Source: Methylomonas sp. AM2-LC | GTDB taxonomy: Bacteria > Pseudomonadota > Gammaproteobacteria > Methylococcales > Methylomonadaceae | Assembly (NCBI RefSeq): GCF_039904985.1 | Contig: NZ_CP157005.1 | Coordinates: forward strand, 2,294,001-2,358,000 | Reading direction: 5' to 3' | Length of the DNA stretch: 64,000 nt | Part shown: positions 25,458 to 34,496 of the stretch, piece by piece | Position numbering within the stretch: the stretch's first letter is position 1 | Layout: each line of letters starts with the position of its first letter | Made by a program: the position numbers and the translations under genes | The notes under the pieces: model-generated | What the model was told of the DNA's origin: nothing | Seen by the model: only the letters and a program-made list of their open reading frames with translations | Database searches by the model: none

Positions 25458-25500
25458 TGTAGCCTGGATGCAATGAAATGGAATCCGGGTTTCGAAGTCA
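25458..25500 (+). repeat. dispersed repeat, TAGCCTGGATGC family, copy 2
   Basis: Starts TGTAGCCTGGATGCAATG and ends ATCCGGG then TTCGAAGTC. Directly after it, AACAAAATAAGC resembles the flank of copy 3 (AACAAAATTAGC), so the repeat unit may be longer than the core. Confidence 0.8.
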
Positions 25501-25570
25501 ATCGATAACAAAATAAGCTATGCAGCTATCACTCGATAAAGCTGAAACACCAAAATCATAAAACAGCTCG

Positions 25571-25598
25571 TAGGGTGTGGAGAATTTACGAACCGCAT
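25571..25598 (+). repeat. REP-like repeat, diverged copy 4
   Basis: TAGGGTGTGG then AACCGCATCA, with a loop that differs from the canonical copies. The flank ATAAAGCCTTAA is shared with copy 3 at 23465. Confidence 0.65.
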
Positions 25599-25630
25599 CA
25601 TAAAGCCTTAATTGTTACCATCAACGTTGG

Positions 25631-25653
25631 GATGTGCCAACCAACGGGCGGCG
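25631..25653 (+). repeat. short dispersed repeat GATGTGCCAACCAACGGG, second copy
   Basis: Same sequence as 23393, and again close to a REP-like element. It lies about 60 bases before a small gene. Confidence 0.7.
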
Positions 25654-25716
25654 GTAGTGGTTCAGTTTGAAATTTAGCTAGCTGAACTTTTTTTGTCATT
25701 ATGCTACCTTATAATC

Positions 25717-25938
25717 ATGACTAAAAAAACAAATCCAAGAAAAGATTTTACCCAAACAGCCTTTAATGTGTTTCAGCAGGCTATAGGCGAAGCTGAAGCG
25801 GAGTTAAAGGTAAATAATACCGACACTAAAAAAGTAGGTCAGAAAGGAGGAAAGGCGAGAGCAGACAAGCTAACGCCGGAAGAACGATCTGAGATTGCAA
25901 AAAATGCTGCTAGTGCTAGATGGCATAAAATAGATTAA
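25717..25938 (+). CDS. small basic protein with GGKARA...ERSEIAKNAASARW motif
   Basis: 73 residues, highly charged. The C-terminal half QKGGKARADKLTPEERSEIA followed by KNAASARW is a motif that recurs in many small bacterial proteins of unknown role, often linked to nucleic-acid binding or toxin-antitoxin loci. ATG 25717 is preferred to an upstream start at 25693 because the added residues are hydrophobic and out of character. The stop lies only a few bases before the IS481 end. Function not known. Confidence 0.55.
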   Translation: MTKKTNPRKDFTQTAFNVFQQAIGEAEAELKVNNTDTKKVGQKGGKARADKLTPEERSEIAKNAASARWHKID

Positions 25939-25944
25939 GATGTA

Positions 25945-27137
25945 CTAGCTCAGACTTGATCTGACAGTTACCGATTTTAATGGGTGTCTGTAAGATTAGA
26001 TTTGGTTTAAATTTTTAGCTGCCCAAATCTGTTTCCCATTCAGTAAAGTTTCCATTGGTGTTCTGCCATTACAAACTTTACCTTGATGAGTTCTTTCATT
26101 ATTGTAATAAACCAACCAATCGTCCAGATCTTTTTGCAAACTATCCAAATCGGCATAGAGTTTTTTACGGAAAGTAACCTGGTAAAACTCTTGCAAAATT
26201 GTTTTATGGAAGCGTTCGCAGATGCCATTGGTTTGGGGTGACATCGCTTTTGTTTTGGTGTGGTCAATGTCATTGATCGCTAAATAAAGCTGATAATCGT
26301 GTTGATCTACTTTGCCGCAATACTCGGTTCCCCGATCTGTTAGTATGCGAAGCATGGGTAAATTTTGGCTTGTATAGAAAGGTAAAACCCTATCATTTAG
26401 CACGTCTGCTGCGGTAATAGGTGTTTTGGTCGTATACAATTTGCAATGAACCACTTTGGAATAAGTATCGATAAAGGTTTGCTGATAGATACGACCAACA
26501 CCTTTGAGATTACCCACATAAAAAGTATCTTGCGCCCCCAGATAGCCGGGATGATGCGTTTCAATTTCACCACAAGCCACATCATCTTCTTTTTTGCGCT
26601 CTAGGGCGGCAATTTGATCATCACTCAGCGTGATACCTTCATTGGCTACTTTTATTTCCAAAGCCTTTAAGCGATCCTTGAAGTTGGCCAATTGATTGCG
26701 TAGCCAAATTGAGCGGACGCCACTACCTGAAATGAAGATGCCTCGTTTACGCAATTCATTACTGGTTCTGTGCTGGCCGTGAGCTGGAAAATCAATGGCG
26801 TAATGAATGACAGCCGTTTCAGTCGCTTCATCTGCACGATTTTTTAAATTTGGAACACGACGATTTTGATTGATGAGAGCATCCAGTCCATTGGTTTCTA
26901 CCAACTCCTGATACCGATAAAATGTATCTCTTGATAAGCCCATTATTTTGCAAGCTTTGGATACATTTTGAAGCTCTTCAGCAAGATTCAATAATCCTGC
27001 TTTATGTTTAATAATGGGATTGTTAGTATGTAGCATGAGCGTTACCTCTTTGTGATTTTGATGACGGATTCGACACCCATATCAAAATCGGTAACGCTCT
27101 TTTTTGCAAGCCCTGTGTCAGATTAGGTCGTGACTAA
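25945..27137 (-). mobile_element. IS481-family insertion sequence
   Basis: Contains one transposase gene and matching ends. In inverted orientation both ends carry ATCTGACA and, further in, TTACCGATTTT then GGGTGTC. The left end is near 25945 and the right end near 27137. ACTA occurs just outside both ends (25944 and 27134 areas) and could be a 4-bp target duplication, but the ends cannot be placed to the base. The element lies between a small basic gene and the gene trailing the higBA module. Confidence 0.75.
25996..27036 (-). CDS. IS481-family DDE transposase
   Basis: 346 residues. The N-terminal helix-turn-helix part VSKACKIMGLSRDTFYRYQELVE is followed by the integrase-core (rve) catalytic domain with D in GAQDTFYVG, D in ILTDRGTEYCG and E in GICERFHKTILQEF, the DDE triad. 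The frame is intact and of normal length, so the copy may be active. No second copy lies in this window. Confidence 0.92.
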   Translation of the reverse strand: MLHTNNPIIKHKAGLLNLAEELQNVSKACKIMGLSRDTFYRYQELVETNGLDALINQNRRVPNLKNRADEATETAVIHYAIDFPAHGQHRTSNELRKRGIFISGSGVRSIWLRNQLANFKDRLKALEIKVANEGITLSDDQIAALERKKEDDVACGEIETHHPGYLGAQDTFYVGNLKGVGRIYQQTFIDTYSKVVHCKLYTTKTPITAADVLNDRVLPFYTSQNLPMLRILTDRGTEYCGKVDQHDYQLYLAINDIDHTKTKAMSPQTNGICERFHKTILQEFYQVTFRKKLYADLDSLQKDLDDWLVYYNNERTHQGKVCNGRTPMETLLNGKQIWAAKNLNQI

Positions 27138-27142
27138 TACAA

Positions 27143-27622
27143 TTAAGAAGCCCTTAAAAAAGGCTGCTGTAATTCCTCTACATCAAAAGTAAAATCAAGA
27201 ACTATTTGAATTGGGTCGTTAGGCTTTATATTTTCATTATACACATCAGCATCCGTTTTAAGTTGGAAGCAATCTCCAACAATTTGCGACCTTCTTTGAG
27301 CAAAAGATTTTTGAAAATGCTCGTGTGGAGCATTCGGGTCATCCATATCAGCCCAAATTGAAAGAGTTTTATTGTCTTTTCTGCTAGTAACAGCATGTTT
27401 TGCCCTATAACGCTGCCCATTTTTATCAGTTCTATATTCCTCTCTAAATACTTGCGAAATATCCTTAGCGATAAGGTCAATAATTGTTTTAGTATTGGGC
27501 TTATGTAACCCCTTATGATATGCCCAAGCTGCTAATTCCTGCGGGTCTATAAGTGGATTGTCGCCAACTTCTTTTTTGTAAAGTTCAATATAATCTCGTA
27601 CTGCGTTTGAATATGCTGTCAT
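27143..27622 (-). CDS. conserved hypothetical protein trailing the higBA module
   Basis: 159 residues, soluble, mixed charge, with DPQELAAWAYHKGLHKPNT and YRAKHAVTSRKDNKTLSIWADMDD as its most ordered parts. I recognise no catalytic motif. It follows the antitoxin gene by 23 bases on the same strand, so it is probably part of that operon, and it ends within about 10 bases of the IS481 element, so its 3' end may have been altered by the insertion. GGTG lies shortly before the ATG. Confidence 0.55.
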   Translation of the reverse strand: MTAYSNAVRDYIELYKKEVGDNPLIDPQELAAWAYHKGLHKPNTKTIIDLIAKDISQVFREEYRTDKNGQRYRAKHAVTSRKDNKTLSIWADMDDPNAPHEHFQKSFAQRRSQIVGDCFQLKTDADVYNENIKPNDPIQIVLDFTFDVEELQQPFLRAS

Positions 27623-27645
27623 TGTTTCACCATTTACTTAAAAAA

Positions 27646-28749
27646 CTATAAAAAGCCCCATCCATCAGTCATTGCGCCTGATATTACGAAGTTTCGTATC
27701 TTAACCAAGTGTTTTCTTAAAAAATCATATCTATCGAGTTTACGTTGCAGTTGCCCAACTACGACACCTGGATGAACCCCTATTCTTTCTGAAAACAGAA
27801 TAATTTTTTGTTCGCTAAAAAACGGAGATACTCTTGCCACAAAGTTACTTAATTCTGCATTAGGTACGCAGAAATCAGCCGCAGCTAAATTAGCAATATT
27901 TTCTTCATCAATAACATTGTTGGGACTAAACGAATCGTCATTGTCGATAATATATCCAATTTTTTTACCATGCCCGTGTAGGACATGTTCAATTTCATGG
28001 CGTAATACAAACCAAAAATTATCAATTTTATCTAATCTTAAAGACATGGCGATCACTGGCTGAGAATTCTCTAGCCAAAAACATGCTCCATCGATTTTTG
28101 AACCAGGCAATGGCTCAACAATGACATATTTGACACCACAATCAGAAAGTATCTTTGATACATGTCTTGCTTCCTCTGGAGCTGACAATAAAGCATTTAG
28201 CTTAGGAAGTGCATTTCTAAGTTCCGATTCTTTATAGCCCTTAGTTAGTTGAGATGTGGCAATAGCTTTACAGCGATTTAACCATGCCAATTGCTGTATG
28301 CTCAAATCATTAGTCTCGTTTGATTTCTTAGCTGCAACATTAAAACTAGGTGGTGTCTTTAAATCAGGAATATTAAAAAACTTAATGAATTGCTGCTCAA
28401 AAACATCAATGTTATCTGATGCTTCTACCCATCCTCTTTTTATCATTTCTCTAACTGGAAATTTTTCGTATAGATAAGCTTTCCTTACCACTAAATTATC
28501 TGGTTTTTTAACTTTTGATAATTGATACTGACTTTCTAAATTCATCCAAACTTCAGCGCCAGTGCCTAGGGCATCTCCTAGTTGAATTGCAGTATCAGGA
28601 GTTATTTGTCTTTTCCCTGTAATAATTCCGCTTATTACATTGGTAGACCTGCCCATAATTTCTGAAAGCTCTATTTGTGACCATCCCCTAGTCTCTAGTT
28701 CTTCTAACAAAAACTCTCCCGGTGGAAATATCTCTTGTGTCATGCTCAT
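27646..28749 (-). CDS. HigA-type antitoxin fused to an ImmA/IrrE-like metallopeptidase domain
   Basis: 367 residues. Residues 5-75 form the HigA helix-turn-helix (PPGEFLLEELETRGWSQIEL, GRSTNVISGIITGKRQIT). Residues about 150-330 form an ImmA/IrrE domain with the zinc motif HEIEHVLHGH at 251-260 and the later SERIGVHPGVVVGQLQ. Such fusions occur in a HigA subgroup; the peptidase part may cleave a repressor or tune antitoxin stability. ATG 28749 has GGAGG 5 bases upstream. It lies 20 bases after the toxin gene, i.e. toxin-first order as in higBA. Confidence 0.85.
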   Translation of the reverse strand: MSMTQEIFPPGEFLLEELETRGWSQIELSEIMGRSTNVISGIITGKRQITPDTAIQLGDALGTGAEVWMNLESQYQLSKVKKPDNLVVRKAYLYEKFPVREMIKRGWVEASDNIDVFEQQFIKFFNIPDLKTPPSFNVAAKKSNETNDLSIQQLAWLNRCKAIATSQLTKGYKESELRNALPKLNALLSAPEEARHVSKILSDCGVKYVIVEPLPGSKIDGACFWLENSQPVIAMSLRLDKIDNFWFVLRHEIEHVLHGHGKKIGYIIDNDDSFSPNNVIDEENIANLAAADFCVPNAELSNFVARVSPFFSEQKIILFSERIGVHPGVVVGQLQRKLDRYDFLRKHLVKIRNFVISGAMTDGWGFL

Positions 28750-28769
28750 TTTTTCCTCCAACACCTATT

Positions 28770-29066
28770 TTAGTGGTAATCACTTATTGAAATTACAACA
28801 ACTAATTTACCAATCTCATCTTTTATAATTTTAATAATTAATCGCCACTGATCATTTAGACGCATAGAATGATAGCCATCTAAGTCACCCTTTAATTTCT
28901 CATAGTGAAGTGACTTCATTGAATAAAAGGTACGTTCATCTGGTGCTGATCTTATAAACTGTATTCTCATCCTAAATTTTTTAACTACAGACCTATCAAA
29001 TCCTGCATCAAAATTTGAGTCTCTTTCTAGACGTTCTAACTGTTCATCTTCAAATTTGATTTCCAT
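28770..29066 (-). CDS. HigB-type (RelE superfamily) mRNA interferase toxin
   Basis: 98 residues of the HigB host-inhibition family: FDRSVVKKFRMRIQFIRSA, LKSLHYEKLKGDLDGYHSMR-type core and the closing QWRLIIKI and VVVISISDYH strands. Members cleave mRNA in translating ribosomes. ATG 29066 is chosen; an open frame reaches 29156 but adds a hydrophobic, AT-rich stretch from the promoter region. Toxin-first order and the close antitoxin gene support a functional module. Confidence 0.85.
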   Translation of the reverse strand: MEIKFEDEQLERLERDSNFDAGFDRSVVKKFRMRIQFIRSAPDERTFYSMKSLHYEKLKGDLDGYHSMRLNDQWRLIIKIIKDEIGKLVVVISISDYH

Positions 29067-29185
29067 TTTCTTCTTAATTTTAGCATAAAATAAAACATAT
29101 AATACATAAATAACCGTTATGCGTAAATATTTATTGATTATACTTGCATATCGCATATAATTTCATTTTGAATTTATGAAAACCA

Positions 29186-30055
29186 ATGAACAAACTTAAC
29201 ACCAAAGACCGCGCAAAAATCCTATCCGTACTATGCGAAGGCATGGGAATTAATGCGGCTAGTCGTGTAACTGGTGCATCAAAAAATACGATCCTTAAAT
29301 TGCTGGCTGATGCTGGTGAGGCTTGCGCTATTTATCAAGATGAAAATCATCATAATCTAAAACTAAAGCGCATTGAATGTGATGAAATCTGTTCATTTGT
29401 CGGAATGAAACAAAAGAATGTGCCAGAAGAAATGAAAGGATTGTTCGGTATCGGCGATGTTTACACTTGGACGGCTATAGACGCTGATACAAAACTAGTT
29501 CCATGCTGGCACGTTGGTACTCGTGATGCTGGTTCAGCAAATTGTTTTATTAACGATTTAGCCAGTCGTCTTAGCAACAGAGTGCAATTAACAAGTGACG
29601 GACACAAAGCCTATTTAAATGCTGTAGAAGATGCTTTCGGTGCAAATGTAGACTTTGCTCAATTGATTAAGCTTTATGGTAATGGTGGAAATGCTAAAGA
29701 CGATACCCGATACAGTCCAGCAGAATGCACAGGTATTGAAAAAAGAAGAATTGAAGGTAATCCAGACTTTTACTACGTATCTACCAGTTATGTAGAACGT
29801 CAGAATTTAACCATGCGTATGCGTAGATTTACCAGATTAACAAATACATTTAGCAAAAAACTTGAAAACCACATGCACGCTCTTAGCCTTTATTTTATGT
29901 TTTATAACTACTGCAAAATTCATAAGTCGCTTAGAATTACGCCAGCAATGGCAGCAGGCTTAACAGATCATGTTTGGGAGCTGACAGACATTGTTAACTT
30001 GATTACAGAACCAGAACCTAAAAAACGCGGCCCATACAAAAAGAAAGCCGATTAA
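29186..30055 (+). CDS. IS1-type transposase
   Basis: 289 residues resembling IS1-family transposases encoded in one frame: the helix-turn-helix part INAASRVTGASKNTILKLLA, then DEICSFVGMKQKN, VYTWTAIDADTKLV (first catalytic Asp region), LTSDGHKAYLNAVE (second Asp) and YVERQNLTMRMRRFTR (catalytic Glu). The C-terminus is basic (KKRGPYKKKAD). No terminal inverted repeats were recognised around it, so it may be an immobile single gene or an element with weak ends. It is divergent from the higB gene. Confidence 0.78.
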   Translation: MNKLNTKDRAKILSVLCEGMGINAASRVTGASKNTILKLLADAGEACAIYQDENHHNLKLKRIECDEICSFVGMKQKNVPEEMKGLFGIGDVYTWTAIDADTKLVPCWHVGTRDAGSANCFINDLASRLSNRVQLTSDGHKAYLNAVEDAFGANVDFAQLIKLYGNGGNAKDDTRYSPAECTGIEKRRIEGNPDFYYVSTSYVERQNLTMRMRRFTRLTNTFSKKLENHMHALSLYFMFYNYCKIHKSLRITPAMAAGLTDHVWELTDIVNLITEPEPKKRGPYKKKAD

Positions 30056-30150
30056 AAATAATTTATTTCAAACTTAACCACTGCCCGGGCGGCGCATCAG
30101 TTGCAATTTAATCTATCATCATCGAATAGCGTAGCCCTCAACATTCCTCT

Positions 30151-31674
30151 TTAAAGTCTAAAAATGAGCTGGCCCGCTTGTAATGCCTGTTTTCGCCAAT
30201 GCTGCCAGTAGCTTTCTGCTTGTTGTTGACGTAAACAGCGTAAATAACGCACCCGTTGTGCAGCGTTAAGATGGTCGTGAATCAGTGGTATCAAACCGTC
30301 TTCAATATTGTAAACTGGTTTTTCAGGGAAAAGACAAACCGGAACTATGCAATCTAGCGATAAACTCAGATCTTGAGCAATGGCTATACAAGCCTGGCGA
30401 ATACTATCTGCCTTGGCGTTGTCTGGTTGTTGGATATTGTAAGGAGGCTGCCATTCACGGACTGGACGCAAACGATCAATATGTGTAATAACCGCAATGA
30501 TAACCGGTAAGGCTTGATTGGGACATTCTGCTTGAAAATAGTGGCGAATAGCATTCAATTGCAGCGTATCGACTTGGCGAGCAGCTTGTGCAGCATTGCA
30601 AACCATTAAAATTATATCGACTTTTGCCAATTCTTTCTTTAATGCATCAGGCACCTGATCATGCATTAATCCGCCATAACCCGCGCTGTCTAATAAGATG
30701 GCTTGTTGCAGGCCCTCGCGTTCGAGTAAGTAAGGGGTAATTTCGGCAGTAGTCGGCAAAAATCCTTCCGCGCTTTTAATTTCGCCAAATAAGGCATTAA
30801 TTAAACTGGATTTACCGCAACTGACTTGTCCTAAAACAAGTAGTCGAAGCGGCTCTATAGACTGATTATGCGCTTCACTCGTTGCAATATTTTCCTTTGA
30901 GGTCGTCGTTAATCTATCAGTCGGGACCATATCATCTAAGCTTAATTGGCCACTGTACAGTTGAATAGCGTAATAGCCGAGCTTGTTGATATAAGCACTA
31001 AGGAAGCGCTGTGATATTTCTTGGGTAACGGTATTTAGCCCTTTGCCGATTAATATACTGCGTGCTTTAGCCAACCCCGCGCCTGACCAGTTAAACAGCC
31101 AATTTCCAACATCGAAAACAGATTTGAGTTTATTCAAGGTAGCAACGGCCTGCTTGGCGCGTAATAAATCACCGACTCTCACCGCATGGCTGCCGGGAAT
31201 CTTGTCTAATACCTCGTGTTGAATATCATCGCAGATCAATGTGATTAACTTCAGCAAATACGGCAACGGAAATTCTAAAATTGGGTATTTCGATTCGGCG
31301 TGAAAATGTCGCGCAACCAGTGTTAATACTTCATTAGACAATTTTAGGATTTTGCTTGAATCCGTGAGTAAATCCGTTTCTTTTTGCCAGCGTTCAGTTA
31401 ACGGCTTAAGTGCCTGCCAGGCTAATTGGGCTTTGTCCGGCCAGTTAGGATTAGGCTCAATCTCAATATGCTCTACAAGCAAGGTCTTTGCACGATGACT
31501 GCGCCAGTGTAACAGTGCATAGACTAGGGCAATGTTAGCCGACAAGATGCCAATGCCCTGATAAATCCAACCCTGTAGCCATAACCAGTAACCGCCTAAG
31601 CCGATTAACACCAGCCAAGGTAGTAAAAACAGGATGGCTAATGCCACGGCAAAGCGGTTTATAGACATAGGCAT
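30151..31674 (-). CDS. membrane-anchored GTPase of the Era/dynamin-like class
   Basis: 507 residues. Two hydrophobic segments at 8-50 anchor the N-terminus (AILFLLPWLVLIGLGGYWLW, IGILSANIALVYALLHW). A long helical region follows, then a GTPase domain from about 275: GQVSCGKSSL (G1), the switch-I Thr in PTTAEITPY, DSAGYGG (G3) and THID (G4). It lies 3 bases after a second GTPase gene, so translation is probably coupled. A start at the second Met (31668) is equally possible. Role unknown; envelope or stress function is a guess from membrane attachment. Confidence 0.75.
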   Translation of the reverse strand: MPMSINRFAVALAILFLLPWLVLIGLGGYWLWLQGWIYQGIGILSANIALVYALLHWRSHRAKTLLVEHIEIEPNPNWPDKAQLAWQALKPLTERWQKETDLLTDSSKILKLSNEVLTLVARHFHAESKYPILEFPLPYLLKLITLICDDIQHEVLDKIPGSHAVRVGDLLRAKQAVATLNKLKSVFDVGNWLFNWSGAGLAKARSILIGKGLNTVTQEISQRFLSAYINKLGYYAIQLYSGQLSLDDMVPTDRLTTTSKENIATSEAHNQSIEPLRLLVLGQVSCGKSSLINALFGEIKSAEGFLPTTAEITPYLLEREGLQQAILLDSAGYGGLMHDQVPDALKKELAKVDIILMVCNAAQAARQVDTLQLNAIRHYFQAECPNQALPVIIAVITHIDRLRPVREWQPPYNIQQPDNAKADSIRQACIAIAQDLSLSLDCIVPVCLFPEKPVYNIEDGLIPLIHDHLNAAQRVRYLRCLRQQQAESYWQHWRKQALQAGQLIFRL

Positions 31675-31677
31675 CGG

Positions 31678-32859
31678 CTAAGTTTCCTTTTTGTTGAGAA
31701 ATTGACGTGCCTGGACGAAAGCTTCGTCGTAAGCTTGTTTTAACGATGCATGGTCAGGTAAAGCGCCGCGCTTAACACCTTGCAAATAGACGCAAAAAGC
31801 CTTGCCCAGTGCATACGTCATTGCTCCCGAATACACACCGGCCACGGCCGAACCGTAAACCGGCACAAATTTCAGCAATTCCCGTCCTAATAATCCTATA
31901 CCGACACTCATACCAATAAGGCTGGTAAATTCAGCATAAAGTCGGCGGGTCAACTCCAGGCCATAAATGGAAGCAATACTATGAAATAGTTTGGCTTGCA
32001 CCGCTAGCACTAGAGGTAAGCCTGCCAGAGGAATTGCGCCCATGCCGGCATTCAATACGGCGTAACCGATTAGGTGCGGATGCGCTTGCCCTGCATGAAA
32101 ATCCAGTAATTCTTTATGCTGCTCACTACCGCGTAATAAGCCGATCATGCCCGTTGGCAGCACACTTTCAATGGCATCCCATAAGGCTTCCAACCCGTAA
32201 TCGACAGGCTCAAAACCATCCTCAGGTAAGGTAAAATCAACGGGCACAAAATGCACTGGCACTGACTTAAACCAGTCACGTTGATGTAATAGCACTTGCG
32301 CTAAAGCATGGGGTACTTGCGGCGGAAAGGGTGTTTGTTGGTAAGGATACGGTTGAATATGTTCTGCATCACTGGCATAGCCTTCGTGTAGAACAGTTTG
32401 TACCACTATGATAGGCCAGTCCGGGTGTTGATGGTGAATAGTCAGCACGGTATTCACCACCTCTGCTTGATTCATATCCAGAGCTCGGAGTACCACCACC
32501 AATAAATGCGCCTGATTGGCACACCACGTTAAATCTTCGCCGGGATCATATGCGGTTTCGCCCAAGCCTCGTGTATCCAGAAAACGGATCATCGGGTGGC
32601 TGGATGATGGAAAGTCATAAAATCGCGATCTTTTCGTGCAAGCCTGAAAGCCATTACCAATTTCAGCCACTTCGCTACCGGTTAATGCTCGAATGAGCGA
32701 TGTTTTGCCAGCCTGTGTTTTGCCCAGTAGCCAAAAAACCGGTATAGGTAAGCGTTGCTTAACCTCGTTTATTTTGGCATCTAAGCCAGTCGCTCTAGGG
32801 TTAAAGAGTGCATCGCCCAAACCTTTCCATGTCCAACTGCCGATAATATTCATAGTCAT
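31678..32859 (-). CDS. GTPase with C-terminal DUF697-like (YcjF-like) membrane domain
   Basis: 393 residues. The GTPase domain has GKTQAGKTSLI (G1) near residue 46, DTRGLGE (G3) and VVVQTVLHE in the G4 position, which lacks a normal NKxD. The C-terminal 140 residues contain hydrophobic helices (AVLNAGMGAIPLAGLPLVLA, LIGMSVGIGLLGREL) like DUF697/YcjF proteins. Paired with the downstream membrane GTPase as a two-gene operon. Family proteins associate with the inner membrane; substrate and partner are not known. Confidence 0.75.
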   Translation of the reverse strand: MTMNIIGSWTWKGLGDALFNPRATGLDAKINEVKQRLPIPVFWLLGKTQAGKTSLIRALTGSEVAEIGNGFQACTKRSRFYDFPSSSHPMIRFLDTRGLGETAYDPGEDLTWCANQAHLLVVVLRALDMNQAEVVNTVLTIHHQHPDWPIIVVQTVLHEGYASDAEHIQPYPYQQTPFPPQVPHALAQVLLHQRDWFKSVPVHFVPVDFTLPEDGFEPVDYGLEALWDAIESVLPTGMIGLLRGSEQHKELLDFHAGQAHPHLIGYAVLNAGMGAIPLAGLPLVLAVQAKLFHSIASIYGLELTRRLYAEFTSLIGMSVGIGLLGRELLKFVPVYGSAVAGVYSGAMTYALGKAFCVYLQGVKRGALPDHASLKQAYDEAFVQARQFLNKKET

Positions 32860-33477
32860 TGCTTAATATATTTTGGTGTATTACCTCTGTGCCAAACGCT
32901 AGACACAAAGTTCACCTGATTTTGATCCAATACAAATAGCATCAATGCAGCGAATATCTGATGTTGAAAGATGGATTGGGTTGGGCGCCTATAATGGAGA
33001 GCCGGTAAATCTGGGGGCGGCCGTCAAATCGATTTTAACATTGATCGTTAAATGTGGTGAAAAATCGATATTTTGCATGACGATGGCATCCAACTCAACT
33101 CATTAATTGACCTAACAAACCGTTTAAACGTAGCCTGGATGCAATGAAATAGAATCCGGGGATCGAAGCCAATAGCTAACAAAATTAGCCATGCAACTAA
33201 TATTGGAACATGCCTAACTTTACCCTAACAGCCGCTCCACATTGGTTTAATTCAGTTTTTTTAAAGTATTTTGTTGATCCAGATTAAAAAGCTTGGTTTT
33301 GATGTGCATAAATGCCACGCTTTGTATTACCATAGGGGTTTTGCTTGTGATTTAGCGGACTCAGTCGGGGCGGGTAGATATTTATGCTGGCAAAAACAAG
33401 CATAAACAGTGTTTATTTATGCTACCTGCGACTGTGGTTAAGACTGCAAAATTAAGCGCTAACTTAGGATATAACGA
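32860..33477. other. 618-base divergent spacer
   Basis: Between the GTPase pair and mltB. It contains one TAGCCTGGATGC-family repeat (33129-33180). No coding frame with a ribosome site and no RNA gene recognised. Confidence 0.55.
33129..33180 (+). repeat. dispersed repeat, TAGCCTGGATGC family, copy 3
   Basis: CGTAGCCTGGATGCAATG, then ATCCGGGG and ATCGAAGCCAATAGCTAAC. The flank AACAAAATTAGCC matches the flank of copy 2. Confidence 0.8.
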
Positions 33478-34488
33478 GTGAACAAACGCAAAGAAATGAA
33501 ACTTGGAGTATTGATTTTGGCTCTGGCTGCACTGTTGCCCACACAGGCTGTGCAGGCAGAAGTGGCAGAAACAGCTAGTTTTCAGCACTTTATCAATGTG
33601 ATGGTTAAGCAACATGGTTTTCAGGAAGCGGCGCTAAGACAACAGTTTGCCCAGGTGCAAATTCAACAAGCCATATTGGACGCCATCGTTAAACCAGCGG
33701 AAGCCAAACCCTGGTTTCAATACCGTGAAATCTTCATGACAGAAGAGCGTATCGCGGGTGGCGTTAAATTCTGGCAAGATAATGAAGCTGCATTAAAGGC
33801 TATGCAACAGGAATATGGTGTTCCTGCTGAAATCGTTATCGCTATTATTGGCGTAGAAAGTAAATACGGTGCGCATACCGGCAAGTACCGGGTGATCGAT
33901 GCCTTGGCTACACTAGGTTTTGCGCGGGAGGCACGTAGCGATTTTTTCCAAAAAGAGCTGGAAAATTTTCTGCTGTTAGCACGTAGCGAACAGTTGGATG
34001 CTCTGCAACCCATGGGCTCTTATGCGGGTGCTATGGGTTTACCGCAATTTATGCCCAGTAGCTATTTAAGCTATGCAGTGGATTTTGATCACGACGGCAA
34101 GCGCGACATTTGGAAAAACAGCGCCGATGCCATTGCCAGCGTGGCAAATTATTTTGTCCGTAATCAATGGCATAGTGGGCAACCCATTGCTTTTCCTGTC
34201 AGCCGCAATGGTCAGGCTTACCAGCAAGCCTTACACAGTGGCGTAAAGCCTGATACTTCGGTGCAAGCCCTGCAAGCTTTGCAGATTCAGACACCGCCGC
34301 AATTAGCGGCCTCTACATCTGTTAAGTTACTTAGTTTTCAACAAGCAGACGGCGACGATTTATGGCTGGGATTGCATAATTTTTATGTCATTACCCGCTA
34401 TAACCACAGTCCTTTGTATGCACTGGCTGTGTATCAGTTAAGTCAGGCCATCGCGGAACGTAAAAAATCCGCCCCCGCACCCCTTTGA
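33478..34488 (+). CDS. mltB: membrane-bound lytic murein transglycosylase B family
   Basis: 336 residues, exported to the periplasm by a signal peptide (LGVLILALAALLPTQAVQA, cleavage near residue 28; no lipobox Cys, so soluble). Cleaves the MurNAc-GlcNAc bond with 1,6-anhydro product. Catalytic Glu127 is in IIGVESKYG; GAMGLPQFMPSSYL and FDHDGKRDIW are diagnostic. The start is GTG with AGGA 8 bases upstream. The next gene, a SNF2 helicase, starts within or right after the 3' end. Confidence 0.93.
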   Translation: MNKRKEMKLGVLILALAALLPTQAVQAEVAETASFQHFINVMVKQHGFQEAALRQQFAQVQIQQAILDAIVKPAEAKPWFQYREIFMTEERIAGGVKFWQDNEAALKAMQQEYGVPAEIVIAIIGVESKYGAHTGKYRVIDALATLGFAREARSDFFQKELENFLLLARSEQLDALQPMGSYAGAMGLPQFMPSSYLSYAVDFDHDGKRDIWKNSADAIASVANYFVRNQWHSGQPIAFPVSRNGQAYQQALHSGVKPDTSVQALQALQIQTPPQLAASTSVKLLSFQQADGDDLWLGLHNFYVITRYNHSPLYALAVYQLSQAIAERKKSAPAPL

Positions 34489-34496
34489 GCAGCCAG

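Noticed and set aside
29186..30055. Complete IS1 element
   Set aside because: Only the transposase gene is recognisable; I could not find paired terminal repeats, so just the gene is annotated.
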